A model generated the notes under the pieces. It made no database searches, had not been told where the DNA came from, and was given only the letters and a program-made list of their open reading frames with translations. A stretch of 64,000 nucleotides of DNA from Epiperipatus broadwayi (taxonomy: Eukaryota > Onychophora > Udeonychophora > Euonychophora > Peripatidae): assembly GCA_028023455.1 (NCBI GenBank), contig JAQFVV010006215.1, forward strand, positions 12,257,473-12,321,472. Direction: 5' to 3'. Both the position numbers and the translations under genes were made by a program. Position 1 is the first letter of the stretch. Each line of letters begins with the position of its first letter. This document shows positions 15,401-30,400 of the stretch, one piece after another.

Positions 15401-18400
15401 ACACAATTGTAACTATAAAATGAAACGCTCATATTTGGAATGTATATAAATTGTATATACATAATAGTTCGTTGTGGGAAGCAGAAGATTGAAAGAATAC
15501 TGAACTTAAATTTTTTTTATGCTTGTTTATAAATATAGGTACAAGTACATTGTGAAAATTGTTATGCTTAGTTGGCATTCCTTACAAATAGAAGAAGGGT
15601 ATTTATCAGTAATTAATTTGTCTTATTTAAATATTTATGTTGAATGTATGCGTATTAATCAGTACACCCGGGTCTCTTTTTACAAGGACTTATTTAACAC
15701 GATTTTGAAGTTACGCAATTCATGTTTCACCGGAAGTCGAACTCCGATAATGCGCTATTAGTTTAAATAATAAATTTTGCGCACTTATGTTATATTGAAA
15801 GTAATAGCACATTATTGGAATTCGACTTTCATCTTAGTAATTTCAATATTTTCAGTGCTTTATAATAGTAAGATTTTATGCAATAATGAAATTAAAATCA
15901 TGATTTCCACATTTTATGTATACACACATTAAATTTTATAAGATTATAATGTAAATTTGTTCAAACATTGTGCGTGTTAATTTTGCACTTTAAATCACAG
16001 TCTGTTTTTGCTTTTTAAAAAAGAACGTATGAATTATTAATCATTTAGTGTCCACAAGTTTATTTTTAAAAGGTGAGTAATAGCAGTGGGCACACTTAAA
16101 TTTGACAATTAAAAAATAAAATCTGATTTTTAATTGTAATTAACAATTTAAAAATTACTTATGGCGACTTGAAATTAATGTGATTTTTAAACGGAATTGA
16201 AAATTAAAAAATTAAAGACAAAAATAAGAATTTAATTTTTAAATTGTTAGTTTCATAAACAATTAATAAAATTATTGTCTCAAAGATTAATTACTAATTG
16301 CGTTGTCACCAGAAAACCATTGACACAACATGAGTGTGAAGTTGGCGCTAGTTGTATTTCCTCGCGAAAAATCTGATTTTTTTACCAGTTTGCAAACGAA
16401 CGTGTTTTTCGGCAAATAGCGATAATAATTAAAACGTGTATAAAAAAAATGTAAATTACTGTATTGTAAATTATGCATAAAAATATATTATTTTGAATAA
16501 AATTAAATATTATAGTTAAAAAAAGTTTGTATTGTATCAATTTTTTTTCAAATTTGAAATTTTTTATTCGTTATATTTTATTTCCTTTTTTTTTTTTTTT
16601 GCGCGAATTTTAAAGTAATTTTATGTTGGTGCATTGCTTTTATGCGAATTCTGAAAAATCACAGACCGCATCCCACCTTTTTCAATGTAAGTTACATCTA
16701 TTTTTGCGCGATTTCGTTTGCGTGTGTTTCCTGAGGAACCTATCTATCGCGTAAAATGAGACCCAGGTGTATTCATTTATATATTTTGTAATCGAAAGAG
16801 ATTGTGATAAATTGGAGTCATTATTCCCATTATTATTTCATTTAATCAAAAGTGTGCCTACTTGTCTCATAGTATATATAATCTGTTGAAATATTTGTTT
16901 TGGTAGATATTTTAAAGATATTTGTAATAAAAACTTAATCATATGATTGTAAAATATAAAGCTTTACAAAGTGGTGAGCAAAGACTATATTAATGTCAGT
17001 AATATTTTACTTATATATTGTAGGAGTGTATATATACTCATACATACATATAATCAATATGTATGTATACCTTATATTTGTATTCCTATAATATTTATAA
17101 AAATAAATATATAATTTAGTAAATTAGTATTTTTCATTCTTTAAAATGAAAAAATATTGTTAAGAAAAGACAGTTGACAAGGTCATGACCTCTGAGTTCA
17201 CATGCAGTTTATCAAATTAAAGGGAATGAAGTCAACTGAGTGATTTAACATCGAATTGTATTGTAACAATATAGAATATGATATGCTTCAGCAAGCTCAT
17301 GCAGCTATATATATAAAAAAAAATATTTTTTTTTTTATTAGAAGATTAAGGATTCTATTCTTTCAGCTATATCCTCACAAAGACTTATACTGTGTTCGAT
17401 TTAAAAGAACAGTGTATAGGATAAAATCTATATTTTGAATGATTTAATACTTATTAAAAGAAATTTCTAATTTTTTTTTTTAAGAAAGTAATGTCTAAAT
17501 TATTTAGTTTAAATATATTTTCGTATTCTATAAAAATCGTTCTAATTGGAGTTCTAAATGTAAACTTCGTTTTAAAAAGAACATGTTTATAAAGTTTAAC
17601 TAAATTTAATGTACTTTACATTATAAGGAAAATGCAAAGTGAGTAGAACACCGATTTATCGTGGGATATATAAAATGCGCTTGTCTAATCAAATATATAT
17701 GTGTGAATAACATCTTTTGCTAAATGCCTATAAAATTATATAGAAGCTATATCTTCAAAATGGAATTACAATTGTTAATAAAGGAACTGTGTATTAACGA
17801 AGCTGACATCTACATGCAAGAAGGAAACTAAACGTCATCTTGACATCTATTATTTTCTTCAATGTATAACAATGAAGCAATTAAAAATTTAATCTTCGAA
17901 GGATTTTCATTCGTGAATTCCAGGAACATCCAAGACTATTTGCATTAATTTTAATTATCAAATTCATTTCATTAAAGAAATGAATAATTAAGAGAAAATT
18001 AATAATTTAAAATATTTTTGTTTTTATTTATAATTAATAAAAATTTAGATATAGGTTAAGAAATATTAATATGGAAAAGGCATGTAAAAATATAAAGGGA
18101 TAAAGTGAACTTAGAGATAAGAAATTAAAGTATTTTTCAATTCACATACTATTTTTTTATGACATGTCACTACTTTGTTTGTACTAATCCAAATAGTCTA
18201 ATAACCATTATTTACGATAAGTGGATAAATGACCAACGTTGATATAAAATATATATTTTTGGTACTTGTGACTTTTGACCCATGTGGCCACCAGAGGCGC
18301 TGGTCGGGGTCAACCACAGAAATACTTAGAGTATGGGCCCCAAATGCAGCATTGCAAATTCCAGCCGAAAGGAGGCACTGTTCACAATGCGTAAGCACAG

Positions 18401-21400
18401 GAACATTCCACCAGCTGGCTCATTAAATCAATCCAATTCACTAATTGACCATAGCTATTCATTAGTAAAGCCCCTATTAATATATTAATTTTATCTTTGG
18501 AATGTCTCTAGTTTTGAAAGAAGAGGCGAAAAATTAGCTTTTTTTAAAATAAAAAAAACCCGATTGTTGTAAAAATTACATTATTTTTTATTTTTTTAAA
18601 AAAAAAACCACTTAAAGAGTAAATAATTAAAAAAAAAAGATCGATTTTTAAATTTAGAATTGACTTATAGATTAATAAAATATTTTATGAATAATTATGA
18701 GGATTTCTACGCGCATACTTTCGTATGTAAATCTATGATGCCGTTCAAGAGGCCATGATAGCAAATTTCACCGCTCGACTTATATATAACATTTTGACAT
18801 AGAGTAAATAATTTTAAAAAAAAAGATCGATATTTAAAAAAAAATATTTAAAAATACATCCATTTATAAAACTGTGAAATAGCATGTGATACTATTAAGT
18901 TTGAAAGAATATTTAAATAGTTGTAGCTTCTTAATTAATCACACCTGTACATTATACGCCATTCATATTTTAATTAAATAGTATGCACATAAACTCTATC
19001 AGGGTGTAGTTTTTCCGTGTGTAACCATGGAGAAACAGTACCATGTAGTGGGCTAGAATCTTGGTAGTCGCTGTTAGCAGACAGCACATAAGCTAGATGT
19101 GTTTACGCAATCAGCACCACCTAGGTTCTTGGTATCTGCTGGTAGCAGACGATGTAAGCTAAATGGGTTTATGCACTGCGACAAGCACCACCAAGTGGGC
19201 AGCTTTGCTGCCAGCCAGCTGGTGGAATGTTCCTGTGCTTACGCATTGTGAACAGCGCCACCTTTTGGCTGAAATTTGCAATGCTGCATTTGGGGCCCCT
19301 ACTCTAAGTATTTCTGTGGTTGACCCTGACCAGTACCTCTGGTGGTCACATGGGTCAAAAGTCACAAGTACCATATTTTTATATTAATAAACATAAATTA
19401 CGTACAATCATTTTAACGAATGAAAGTATTATATATAAATAATTGGATTATTATTCGTATAATCTAATTAATATATAATAGTGTTAATGTAGAAGTCTTA
19501 ATATTTGAATACTTATATTTTATATATGTTATAAAATCATGTAGTGTTATAAGTTAGAAAATATATCAACCATAGGTAAATAGAATATTTTAATTTTTAA
19601 TATAATTATAAATTTATTAAACGCACATTGATTACCTAAGTAATATTTACTGAGGCTATAACCTCGATAATATGCGTATAATTTGTTAAATAAATAATTA
19701 TTATGTTTTTTATATTAAACTATATGAAGTCTTCAATTTTATTTTTATTTATTTGATTTTATAAGATAAGAACAAACATTTAATATAATAATCTTTATTG
19801 ATTATTATATTAACTTCATGAAACCCATTTTAAAGAGTTAGTGAGATTTGTTATTAATGTTACTCTAGCATATTGATAGGAACCCCTGAAGAGAGTCAAT
19901 TGTTAAACTTCCGAGTTCGAAATCTGAGCATAACGATTAAGTCAATTGTGAACAGATATAGTTTTATATCAAAATTAAATCACATCATTCATGACATCCT
20001 ATATGAAGACCTTAAATCTGACTATAGTGAGATGCGACTGCCTTAACTTATCTCATTGACAGAGTGCATACCGTTACAATATATAACCTAGTTCAGTTTC
20101 CATGAATTGTTTACATGTGCTAATACAACTCTATAAATAATTTATTAAACACCACACTTTATTATCTGCCAACTAAATAATATTATATTCAATAAAATAC
20201 TTGCTTGAATATTTATTGTTTTATTTATTGTTATTATTATTATATTAAGTGAATTTAATTTTACTAATTAAATTTTTTGGTAGTTATTTATTTGACCATA
20301 CAAATCGCTTGATAGCACTTTATACTGTTTAATACATATAAATATTTCATTCCCTGGCATATTCCACGTTATTAAATTACAATTTTTCATGTTATTAAAT
20401 ATAAATATTTCACATTATTAAATTATAAATATTTTGTGTAATTTACTTTTTTTTAAATGTCATATGTGATTCTTTTGCTTATTTTTGACTTCGTTTGGAC
20501 TAATTAAATGATTCTTAATTTTTGTATTGCCTTTTTTTTTTTTGACCTTTTTGCGTAATTTACTTTTTTAAAAATATCATATGTAATTCTTTTGCTTATT
20601 TTATGACTTTGTTTGGCCTAATTAAATGATTCTTAATTTTTGGATTGTCTTTTTTTTTTAATTGACCTATTTTTAAAACTTTTATTTTGCGTAATTTACT
20701 TTTTTAAAATAATTAAAATAGCAAGTCATACATGTGACATTACTTTTATAAGCTTGTAATTACAAAAATGCGATACAGAGAGGGTACCAATAGCTCAAAC
20801 AAGCTCTTAATTAATAAGTGTGGTATGAGAAAATATTTAAAATCTCTATCCAGAACACTCTCATTTCCAGACCAACTGGTTTCGAGCTTCGTGCTGGGTT
20901 TTGAGTTTATATTTTGGATCTAGTGTCCGAATATTCTAGCTCTCCACTGACATGAGCCATAAGCTCGAAACCAGTAGGTCTGGAGATGAGTGTTCTGGAT
21001 AGAGATTTTAAATATTTTCTCATACCTCATTTATTAATTAAGAGCGTATTGCATTTTTGTAATTACAAGCTTATAAAAGTAATGTCACGTTATATATGAC
21101 TTGCTTTATTAATTATTATAATTTTACCTTTAAGGCTTTGGCTATGCTGAGGCTATTAAAATTTCAATCCCATATAGCTATTTAAGTTAGATAGCTGGAT
21201 TTAAAGACATTTTCATGTCCGAACATTTCAGAGTTTCTACTTAAATATACGTTTGAAATAAATGCTGGGTTTTGAGTTTATATTTTGGATCTAGTGTCCG
21301 AATATTCTAGCTCTCCACTGATGTGAGCCATAAGCTCGAAACCAGTTGGTCTGAAGATGAGAGTGTTCTGGATAGAGATTTTAAATATTTTCACATACCA

Positions 21401-24400
21401 CATTTATTAATTAAGAGCTTGTTTGAGCTATTGGTGCGCGTCTCTGAATTGCATTTTTGTAATTACACTTATAAAAGTAATGTCACGTTATATACGACTT
21501 GCTTTATTAATTATTATAATTTTACCGTTAAGGCTTTTGGCTATGTTGAGGCTATTAAAATATGGTAGATCTGAATTTAGTTCAGTCCCATATAGCAATT
21601 TAAGTTAGATAGCTGGATTTAAAGACATTTTCATGTCCGAAAATTTCAGAGTTTCTATTTAAATATATATTTGAAATAAGTGCTGGGTTTTGAGTTTATA
21701 TTTTGGATCTAGCATCCGAATATTCTAGCCCTCCACTGACGTGAGCCATAAGCTCGAAACCAGTTGGTCTGGAGATGAGAGTGTTCTGGCATGCATGCAT
21801 CTTATACCGCACTTATTAATTAAGAACTTGTTTGAGCTATTGGTACGCTCTCTGTATTACTTTTTTAAAAATGTCATATGTGATTCTTTTGCTTATTTTA
21901 AGACTTCGTTTGACCTAATTAAATGATTCCTAATTTTTGGATTGTCTTTTTTTTTTTAATTGACCTATTTTTAAAACTTTTTTTTGGCATAATTTCCTCT
22001 TTTTAAAAAAAATATCACTTTTATTTCTTTTATGAATTTCTTTTGGCCTAATTAAATTATTTTTCATGTTTGTTTGTTTTTTTTTTGTGTGTGTGAAAAC
22101 AGGGAAATTGGATTCTTGTTACTGCATAATTAAAATATTGTATTTTTTTTAAAGTAGTCTGTAAATTATAGGAAAAAATACCTCTTTCATGACTTTAAAA
22201 AGAAATAAAAAAATACAAACCACAATTATTTAAAAGAATTAAAACTTTTATTCTTTAAATAAACATTAATAAACTTTAATGTTAATATTTACAAACATTT
22301 GAATAACAAAAACTCAAGTGAACTTCAAATAACCCCAAAAAATAATGGCTAAAAAATAAAAGAATTCTCCAAATCATTCATTAATAACCATTTCTTTAAG
22401 AATACATACAAACAAATATTCTCCCTTATGCAGATGCCTCCACATAAATTCTGACAAGTACTCATTCATAAGATGATGAAGCACGCCTTGCTGTCTTCGA
22501 TTTTTTCCACTTCAATAATCCCCACAGACGCTCGATGTTTTGGGTGCGTGCGCCTGTTGTGGGGTCTACAAAATTGAATTTATGATTGACTCGGTGTTTG
22601 AAGCCAGCAGCCTCAAGATCTGTGGCCCAGTATCACTTCCAACAATCAGAGAAGAAAGTGGAGCCGGGTTTAATGTTTTCTATGATGCATTTTAAAAGGT
22701 TTTCGGCAGAACGTGATGAAACTGCAACAACAAAACATTCAATTGTCTCTCTATACATACCACCGAAAATCCATTGCTGTGGGAGCATTCGATCCTGATG
22801 GTTTTTTCTCTTTGAAAACATAGTTTCGTCTATCTCGACAATACAGCCTGTCCCTCCAATTTGACGGCAGAGATGGATAGTTCTAATTCTTCGCTGGCCC
22901 TTTTGACAGCTAGTTCATCATGACTCCACAAATAGACAAGCCTCAATGCTTTCACAAGAGGTATTTTAGAGCCCTCGAACTATGTCTGTTTGTGTACGGA
23001 ACACCTTCAATGGCAAGATATTGACTGATATTCGAAGGTATATGTTTGCACTTTCCTTAATAACATGTCTCGTCCACAAATGCACTTTTAAGCAGAGGGT
23101 ACAATGTTTTTATCCTGCAAAAATAACACTGCCTCCTTTTCTATGGTTGGCAATTGACTAAAATTAACAGGTATATGGGTAAAAGATGCCATTTGGATAA
23201 ACAATAGTGTTCTCGAAAAGAGCGTGATGATTCACGAGATATACTAAAATCGTGCTTGATAATACCTTTCCCAAGCAAAAATACAACATTCCTAACTTGG
23301 TTCCAAAAAAAAAAAAGAAAAAGACAATTATTAAAAACAAATTTTAAGACAGTTTATGTGTAAAACACACAATTTTCAATCAATATTTTTCATTAACACT
23401 GACATTTAAAAAAACATACTCGTAAATGATACCGTGGAAAAAAAACAAATTCAAATATTCGAAGAAATAGTCAAACTAAAACATCATAAGATGTACTTAC
23501 GCTAGGCGTATTTTCCTAGCCAAATGAGGATTGCGATATAATTCGCAAACCGCATTAAACTAGCCGTTACTAGGCCATGTAAAGGCAGTTTTACAGGCAA
23601 ATTTAAAGGGCCTCATAAAGCAGTTTTACTAGCGAACTTAAATGGCCCCAGAAACGCCATATTAATGTGGTTTTGGCTAGAGACAATGCCATCAAACGGC
23701 TTGTATGGTCAAAAAAATAAATACCAATTTTTTTTTAATCCCTCATTTCTTTCAGCATTAGTCATCAATACTTGCATATTAAATATTTATTGTAATTGGT
23801 AGCAAATGTCTATAAGAGAATACCTGATAATTAAGTAGTTTCATATATTATTAATAAAAATATATAAACATTTAATATTCTTTCAAAATATGATTTGGGT
23901 TCATTAAAATCCCTTGTAATTCAAACTAAATTTAATAGATAAGAAATTCTAATCGTATTAATTATTATTATTTGCTAGCCTGAAAAGTTAGACAAAACAT
24001 TTAATACACACTTCTTATTCGTTAAAACTATATTAATAATAAATGTATTAAATAATTATAAGATATATACATTATTCTATTTACTTGCTCCTTTTAATAA
24101 CGTAATGTATGTAGAAATATAAAAATATAGCATTGTTATATATGTGTAATTAGCTAATGTAATATATTGATGTATTTAATATAGCTATATTGCTGAAAAA
24201 GCTTTTTAAAGTCAAAATTGTAAGCATTAACTTAATTTAAAAATTGCATACACAAGAATGAATTATAATTTACCTATTGGATTAAAGTATAATAAATACA
24301 TTAGAGGAAAATGAAAAAAAAAAAAAAATCGTTTTTAGAAATACTTCAAAGAAATGGTTTAAATGCAATTTAAATATCAATTTAATGCCTAAAAATAAAA

Positions 24401-27400
24401 TAAATTCAATAATTAGCTATAAATAAGAAATATACAAAATGTAATAACAGAAACACATCATTAAAAAAACAACAACAACGAATCAATAAAGCATAAAAAT
24501 ACCAATGCTGTTCTTAAAATAACTACATAAAAATGGGAACATCTTACTGTCATTTCACCACCAAAACATTCAACTGCAATCTGAGCAGGATCAAATGGCT
24601 TTACTTCAGCATCATTAAATAAATACCTTTAAAAAAAGAAAATAACGGTCTTATACATAAAACATAAAGCAGACATAAATTAAATAAATAAAATATAGTT
24701 CTTCTAAAAACAGATTTTATATGAATTATTATGAAAATGTGAAAGAGAATAATAAAAAAATTTTCATCAAAATCAAGATTTAAATGGAAGCTTTATCAAT
24801 AACATGAGGTAAAATAAAAGATTAAAACACTATCAGAATATTCTCAGAATCCAGCATTCTACAAAAAATGTTTAATAACATACATTACCAATTACAGTAC
24901 TGCAATATAAAAAAAAACAATTTTAGAAAACAAAATTATCAAAATACCTTTTAAAAAAAATCATTTAATAACTAATCTTTTACTCTTTTGTTTACATATT
25001 AAATAACATTGCAAGTGATTTACAAATTCTTTGTTGTATTTATTTTAAGTAAAATCTTTATTAGTAAAAACAAAAATTATATACATTTTTTATTAGTATT
25101 ATTATTATAGTAAGGAAATTACAAATTGATTGCTATAGTACAATTTTATCTTCAGAATATAAAAGTCAACACCTATTTTTTCTTAAGATAAACTATAAGT
25201 TAGATTTTGTGAATCCTGGATGCATTTTGACTGCTATCATAACAATTCTATTTTAGTCAGTATATCATATAGATTGTAACAATATTTTCTTCTTCAATAT
25301 CTAATTCAGAAAAAATGGTTAGTTACTCATTTATCCCATATTAAAAAAGTAAACTAACTCTTAAAGAATATGCTCAGCTTGTTTAGAAAATTCTGAGTAA
25401 CTTTAAATAATTCAGTTTAGCCAATTTCTTACAATAAAGTAATCAGAGAATAAAATATATTATCAAAACAAATAATAAATTCTAATTTAGACAGAAAAAC
25501 TGTAAAAATAGTATAGAAAAAATTGTCATAAAAACCTTATTACATATGAATTCTTTGTTAGGATAAAAATTAAAAAAAAAAATTAACACAATCATTATAT
25601 AATTTTTATTTGTTATAATTATTAATCAATAATCGTTACATTAACGCTAGATTTTTATTGAATTTCAATCTTTTAAAGAAATTTGATTTGAGTGATGAAA
25701 CACAATAATTCCAAAAAAATAATGAGTTTTCAATTACCATTGCAAACAAATAGAACATCATGAAGACAGGTATTCTTAACAATGATAAAATTATTAATAT
25801 ATTTTGAAAACACTAAATAAATAAGCCAATAAGTTAATGCACATGCGCTTTGTAGATGTAACTATATAAATGAATACTCCCACTTTCCAAACACAAGATA
25901 AAGTCTTTGTGAAAAGATAGAATGAATCCATCTATCTTTTCGACCCAAACATCGCGCTATATAAAATGTCTTATTTAAATAAATAAGGTACTTATAGAAA
26001 AAAAATACAAAATTATCAATATAAAGCATTGTTCCCATGCCAAAAAACAGTACATATCATTCCAGATAACAAAAATAACTGATTAAAAAAGCCCTTCAAA
26101 AAGAATTGCTATGCTTTTTAAAATTCATAGTTATATTCTTCTTTAAAGTCATTTTCTTAGTTTTGTCTTATACTTCTCTTAATGCCTTCCATAATTACTC
26201 CCAACATAATTTTTTAAAATCTTTTAATATCATATGACTCTACTGCATCATTGTGTTTCAGCAGCAAATTTTTATCTTCACATTTCTATGCCACCTATTG
26301 TAAGTTTTATCTGGTCACAAGATAATAATGGTGTCTAATTGCTAAAAAAACTTATGATACCATAATATATAGATTTTGAACTGAGTATACAAACAAGTTG
26401 GTTTAGACTGAAAATATTTATATATTTTTGAATTTTGAGCTGATAGCTTGATAATTAAAGAGAAGTAAATGATGTCTCTTAGAAATCAGATACATTAGAT
26501 TGTAATGGCCAAGTAAACTGTTCCAAGATCTAAAGCTCCACTGAAGAAAGCTATAAGTTTAAAATTAATCTATTATCAACTGGCATTTATTGATTATTAA
26601 AGTTCTTTTACTTACAGGCTCAATGAGTAGCTGCTTTTTCTAATTTCTTCATAAATAATTCTATTCACTTCTTATTTCCACATCTCTATTTTTAATTTTG
26701 ACTTTTCAATTTATCTTTTCCATTCCTTTCTAGATTCACAATATTAAGAATTTCAATTTTTTTTTTTTTTTTAACAAGTCTCTTAATTTTAATTTCAAGA
26801 TGTCACAGAATAACTTTCTAATCTTATTGCGTATTTTGATAGTAACACAAATACTAGTTTTACAAATATATATTTTCTAACACATGGTTGAACGTTTATA
26901 TATTACTATAATTCATTTAATCTATTGCAAATCTCAGTTTAATTATTTTGTCACCATTTCTATCAATAGTTAAATAACTTGACAAATATTTAAAACATTA
27001 ATTTAATCTATAACTACTACACTCATATTTGTCTTCACCTATTTTCCAATATTACAACTTTCCAATTTAAATTCATCCTCAACTATCTCATATACTTCCA
27101 TATCATCAGCAAATCTGACACATTAAACCATTTGTTTCTTTTGTGAGTGTCTGCTAACTTCATCATTATTAAGGCAACACTCGTGTAATAACTCATCTAA
27201 ATTAGTATGATACTAAACAGGAGAAAGGCAACATCTACATTCATGTTTTACAATTTTTACTTTTTTTATATCTATTTAAATCTTGCAAATATCTTATGAC
27301 TCAGATACAATTAGTTTAAAAATGTGTTTGTTTTCATTTATACAACTGTTTAATAGCTATCGCCCCTTTTAATTCATGCTTTTCTTCTTTAAAAACATCT

Positions 27401-30400
27401 AATAAAAAAATCTTAACATACTCTATCAAAACCTTGTTAATATCCCAATGAAACCGATATTAAGCACTCATATTTTCATATTCTCTTTCAATAATTGTCC
27501 TTATTACTACAATATTTTCTCACTTTTTCTAAATTCAAACTACTCTTCAAATAAAAAAAAAAAAGATTAATCTATTAGAAGCATATGCATTAAAACATTC
27601 ATTAAAACCTTGGCAGTGTACAAAATTAAATTTTCACATTTCATTATAGCAGATATTTCCTTCAATGGCATTATAAATTTTAACAATTCTCTAACAAATT
27701 TTTCTTTCATTGTTACACAAACTAATATGACTCTCATAAATTTTTAGTTTTTAATTAATATAAAAAAGGAGCTTGTTATCTATCACAGATATCATTTATA
27801 TATTCTTCCCATCTTATCAAAACACTTTTATATTACAAATCTACTATGATTTTCATCAATTACTATTTTCCTCCTGCAACCCTATATTTTTTATTTAAAA
27901 GATTATATTCTGCTTATATCAAATCTACAAATCCTTTATTTATCTTCTAACCATTCTTGCCTAGCTTTATTTATTTTAACTCAATGTATTTCTTTTAGTT
28001 ATTATAATATTAAATACTTTTCTATCCTCTTTCATTACTTTATCAATCGTATCATTTTGCAGGCCAAAACATTTTTGATTTTTTTATCCTATTCATAATC
28101 TTTTGTTATGATTGTGGTTTTTAGTACATATTCTGCAAATAATTTCTACTTTTGATTTTGTATAAATATTTTTTTTAATTACCAAATTTATTTTTTTTCC
28201 TTAACAACCTTTTCCAGTTTATACATTACCTATTTCTTTCCTAGTTATTCTCTTCTTAAATGATATTCCAGGATGTACATATATGCAGTCTTAATATTGT
28301 TTCTAAATCTGTTTTCGTATCACCTAAAGTTTTCTCTTCTTTCAAACTCTATATTCATTATTACTATATTATTTCTCAACAAAAATGTATTGACCATTCA
28401 ACCGTGTCATTTCTTAATTCTAATCTACTATAATACTATCTTTCACTGTCCTACTATAATATTCTATTTTCATCATTTATAATTATGTTTTTGTTTTAAA
28501 GCATGTGCAGTTTGTTAAGAGGTTTCCAATCAACTGTAATATAAATTTATTATAGAGGCCCACCATTTTAAAATCATTTTTATTTTCTATTGAATTTAAC
28601 TTAGTCACACTTCTCAAATATTTTTTTGTGAAACTTTATTGTTGTTTTTTTTTTTTTTTAGCTTATTCTTACAAGCAAAATATTTTTCTGCTCTAATAGT
28701 GATTTGTTGACTTATCTAATTTAACCAATATAATCCAAATTTCTTTGCGATTAAAATTCAGTAATGACATAGTTATGAGTCTTTTAAGAAGTTTGACGTA
28801 GTTTCAGGCCCTTCTGTTAGAATGATCATATAAACTAAGTAGATTAATTCTTGAAAATATTCAGTGTGTGTGTTTATAAGTAAATATATATTAAAAATTC
28901 TAAAGTATTTACAAATTTTTTTTTTTTTAAAATATCATTTAAAGACTTCATAAATAAAAAAAAAAAAACATATAACATACAACTATTAAGTATTTACCAT
29001 TTATCTCCACTAGCAGATAATCTATCTCTTATGAAACTGTAATAATGACCACCATCTGCAGTACCCGTATGTACAGTGACACCTATTAACTCATAATCAT
29101 AGCTTTCATCTTCATCAGGTTCATCTTCTAATTCAAAATAAAAATTTATCGTACTCAAGCAAATGTATTCATATTATTCAATTTATAAAATGCAACATAC
29201 AATGATTTTTGACAAAATAAAAAATTTCATTACTTTACCAGTATGTAGCAAAGTAATATAAATATATACAAGCACCTCTTTTTTTTTAATTAAGAAACCA
29301 TGAACAAAAGCTTTTAACAGGTTGACATTACAATATCACAAGTCTTAAGGGTAACAGATCATTCACTAAACATAAAAAACTGAAACCAGGTGAATTGAAA
29401 ATCATTGAAAGACATTAAAAAGTAACTTATCCAGAAAAAAAAAACCCAGCGAAACAAATCCCGTTTTAAAAGATAACACTTTTTCCCAATTTGAGTGACT
29501 TAAAATATGGGATTGACATCATTAAACAGACGATTTAAGCAACCAAATTATGGTATTATATTGGTTCAATCACCATTTTATATAAAAAACATAATAATTG
29601 TAGACTACTTAACCATTTGAGAAAACACGAACATCCCATAGTGCATATAATGTTTTCAGACAACAGTATCATCTTCTTAAGATAATAATACTTTACTTTA
29701 CAATTAAAAATATAAATTCTAATGTAATATTGGCTTTTACATCCTCACTCCTAACTATAACATAATCCATAAGGTGATACTGTTTTTCACATAAATATAT
29801 CTATTAATCTGATAAAAGTTTCATGATAATTAATCTATATATGTAAACATATTTATTAAATATAAACGAAATTTACATTTTATTTCATTTACATTTTTTT
29901 TTTACAAAATACTTTCAGCTTATTCAAGCTGTTTATGTAAAGAGTTATTTTAACATTTAACTTTCAAAATTTAGAATTTGTGAACCAATGTAAAATTAAA
30001 CATTTTTAGAAGCATTAAAAATATTTTTTTTCTTATTTCTTTTTTTTTTTAGGTAATGACTATTTTATCAGCTTCATTACATTCTTTCATATTTGCTCTT
30101 TCTAACAATGTACATATTTTTATATTTATTGCATTCAAACAGAAGATATGTTATAAATTATATTTGTTATAATTTTTATTTTAAATTCAAGATGGTGGCC
30201 TGGCAGTCAAAGAGTTAAATGTAAATATATCTATTAATCTGATAAAACATATACTTTTATATATATATAAACACATTTATTAAATATAAACGAACTTTAC
30301 ATTTTATTTCATTTACATTTTTTTTAAAAAAAATACTTTCAGCTTATTCACATTTTCAAAAAGGTTATTGTGTTTCTCCAAAAAAATAAGACGAAGTCTT

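Larger units (their letters stand above)
20445..22080 (+). repeat. Tandem array with hammerhead-bearing units, flanked by short direct repeats
   Basis: Three units share TGCTGGGTTTTGAGTTTATA, then GGATCTAGYRTCCGAATATT, and a hammerhead-like motif. Unit starts are at 20892, 21263 and 21681, so the spacings are 371 and about 418 bases. An inverted partial unit lies at about 20790-20890. Outside these, a block beginning TGTCATATGTGATTCTTTTG is repeated at about 20457, 20575 and 21875, with a decayed copy near 22010. The units encode no protein. Size, tandem layout and the ribozyme motif match animal retrozymes or Penelope-derived repeats (family knowledge); no reverse transcriptase of that kind is seen. 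Confidence 0.75.

Noticed and set aside
18198-19387. Paired 65-74 codon frames on both strands
   Set aside because: They mirror each other because they lie in the inverted repeat of the GGTACTTG element; the same frames recur at 55845-56073. Not genes.
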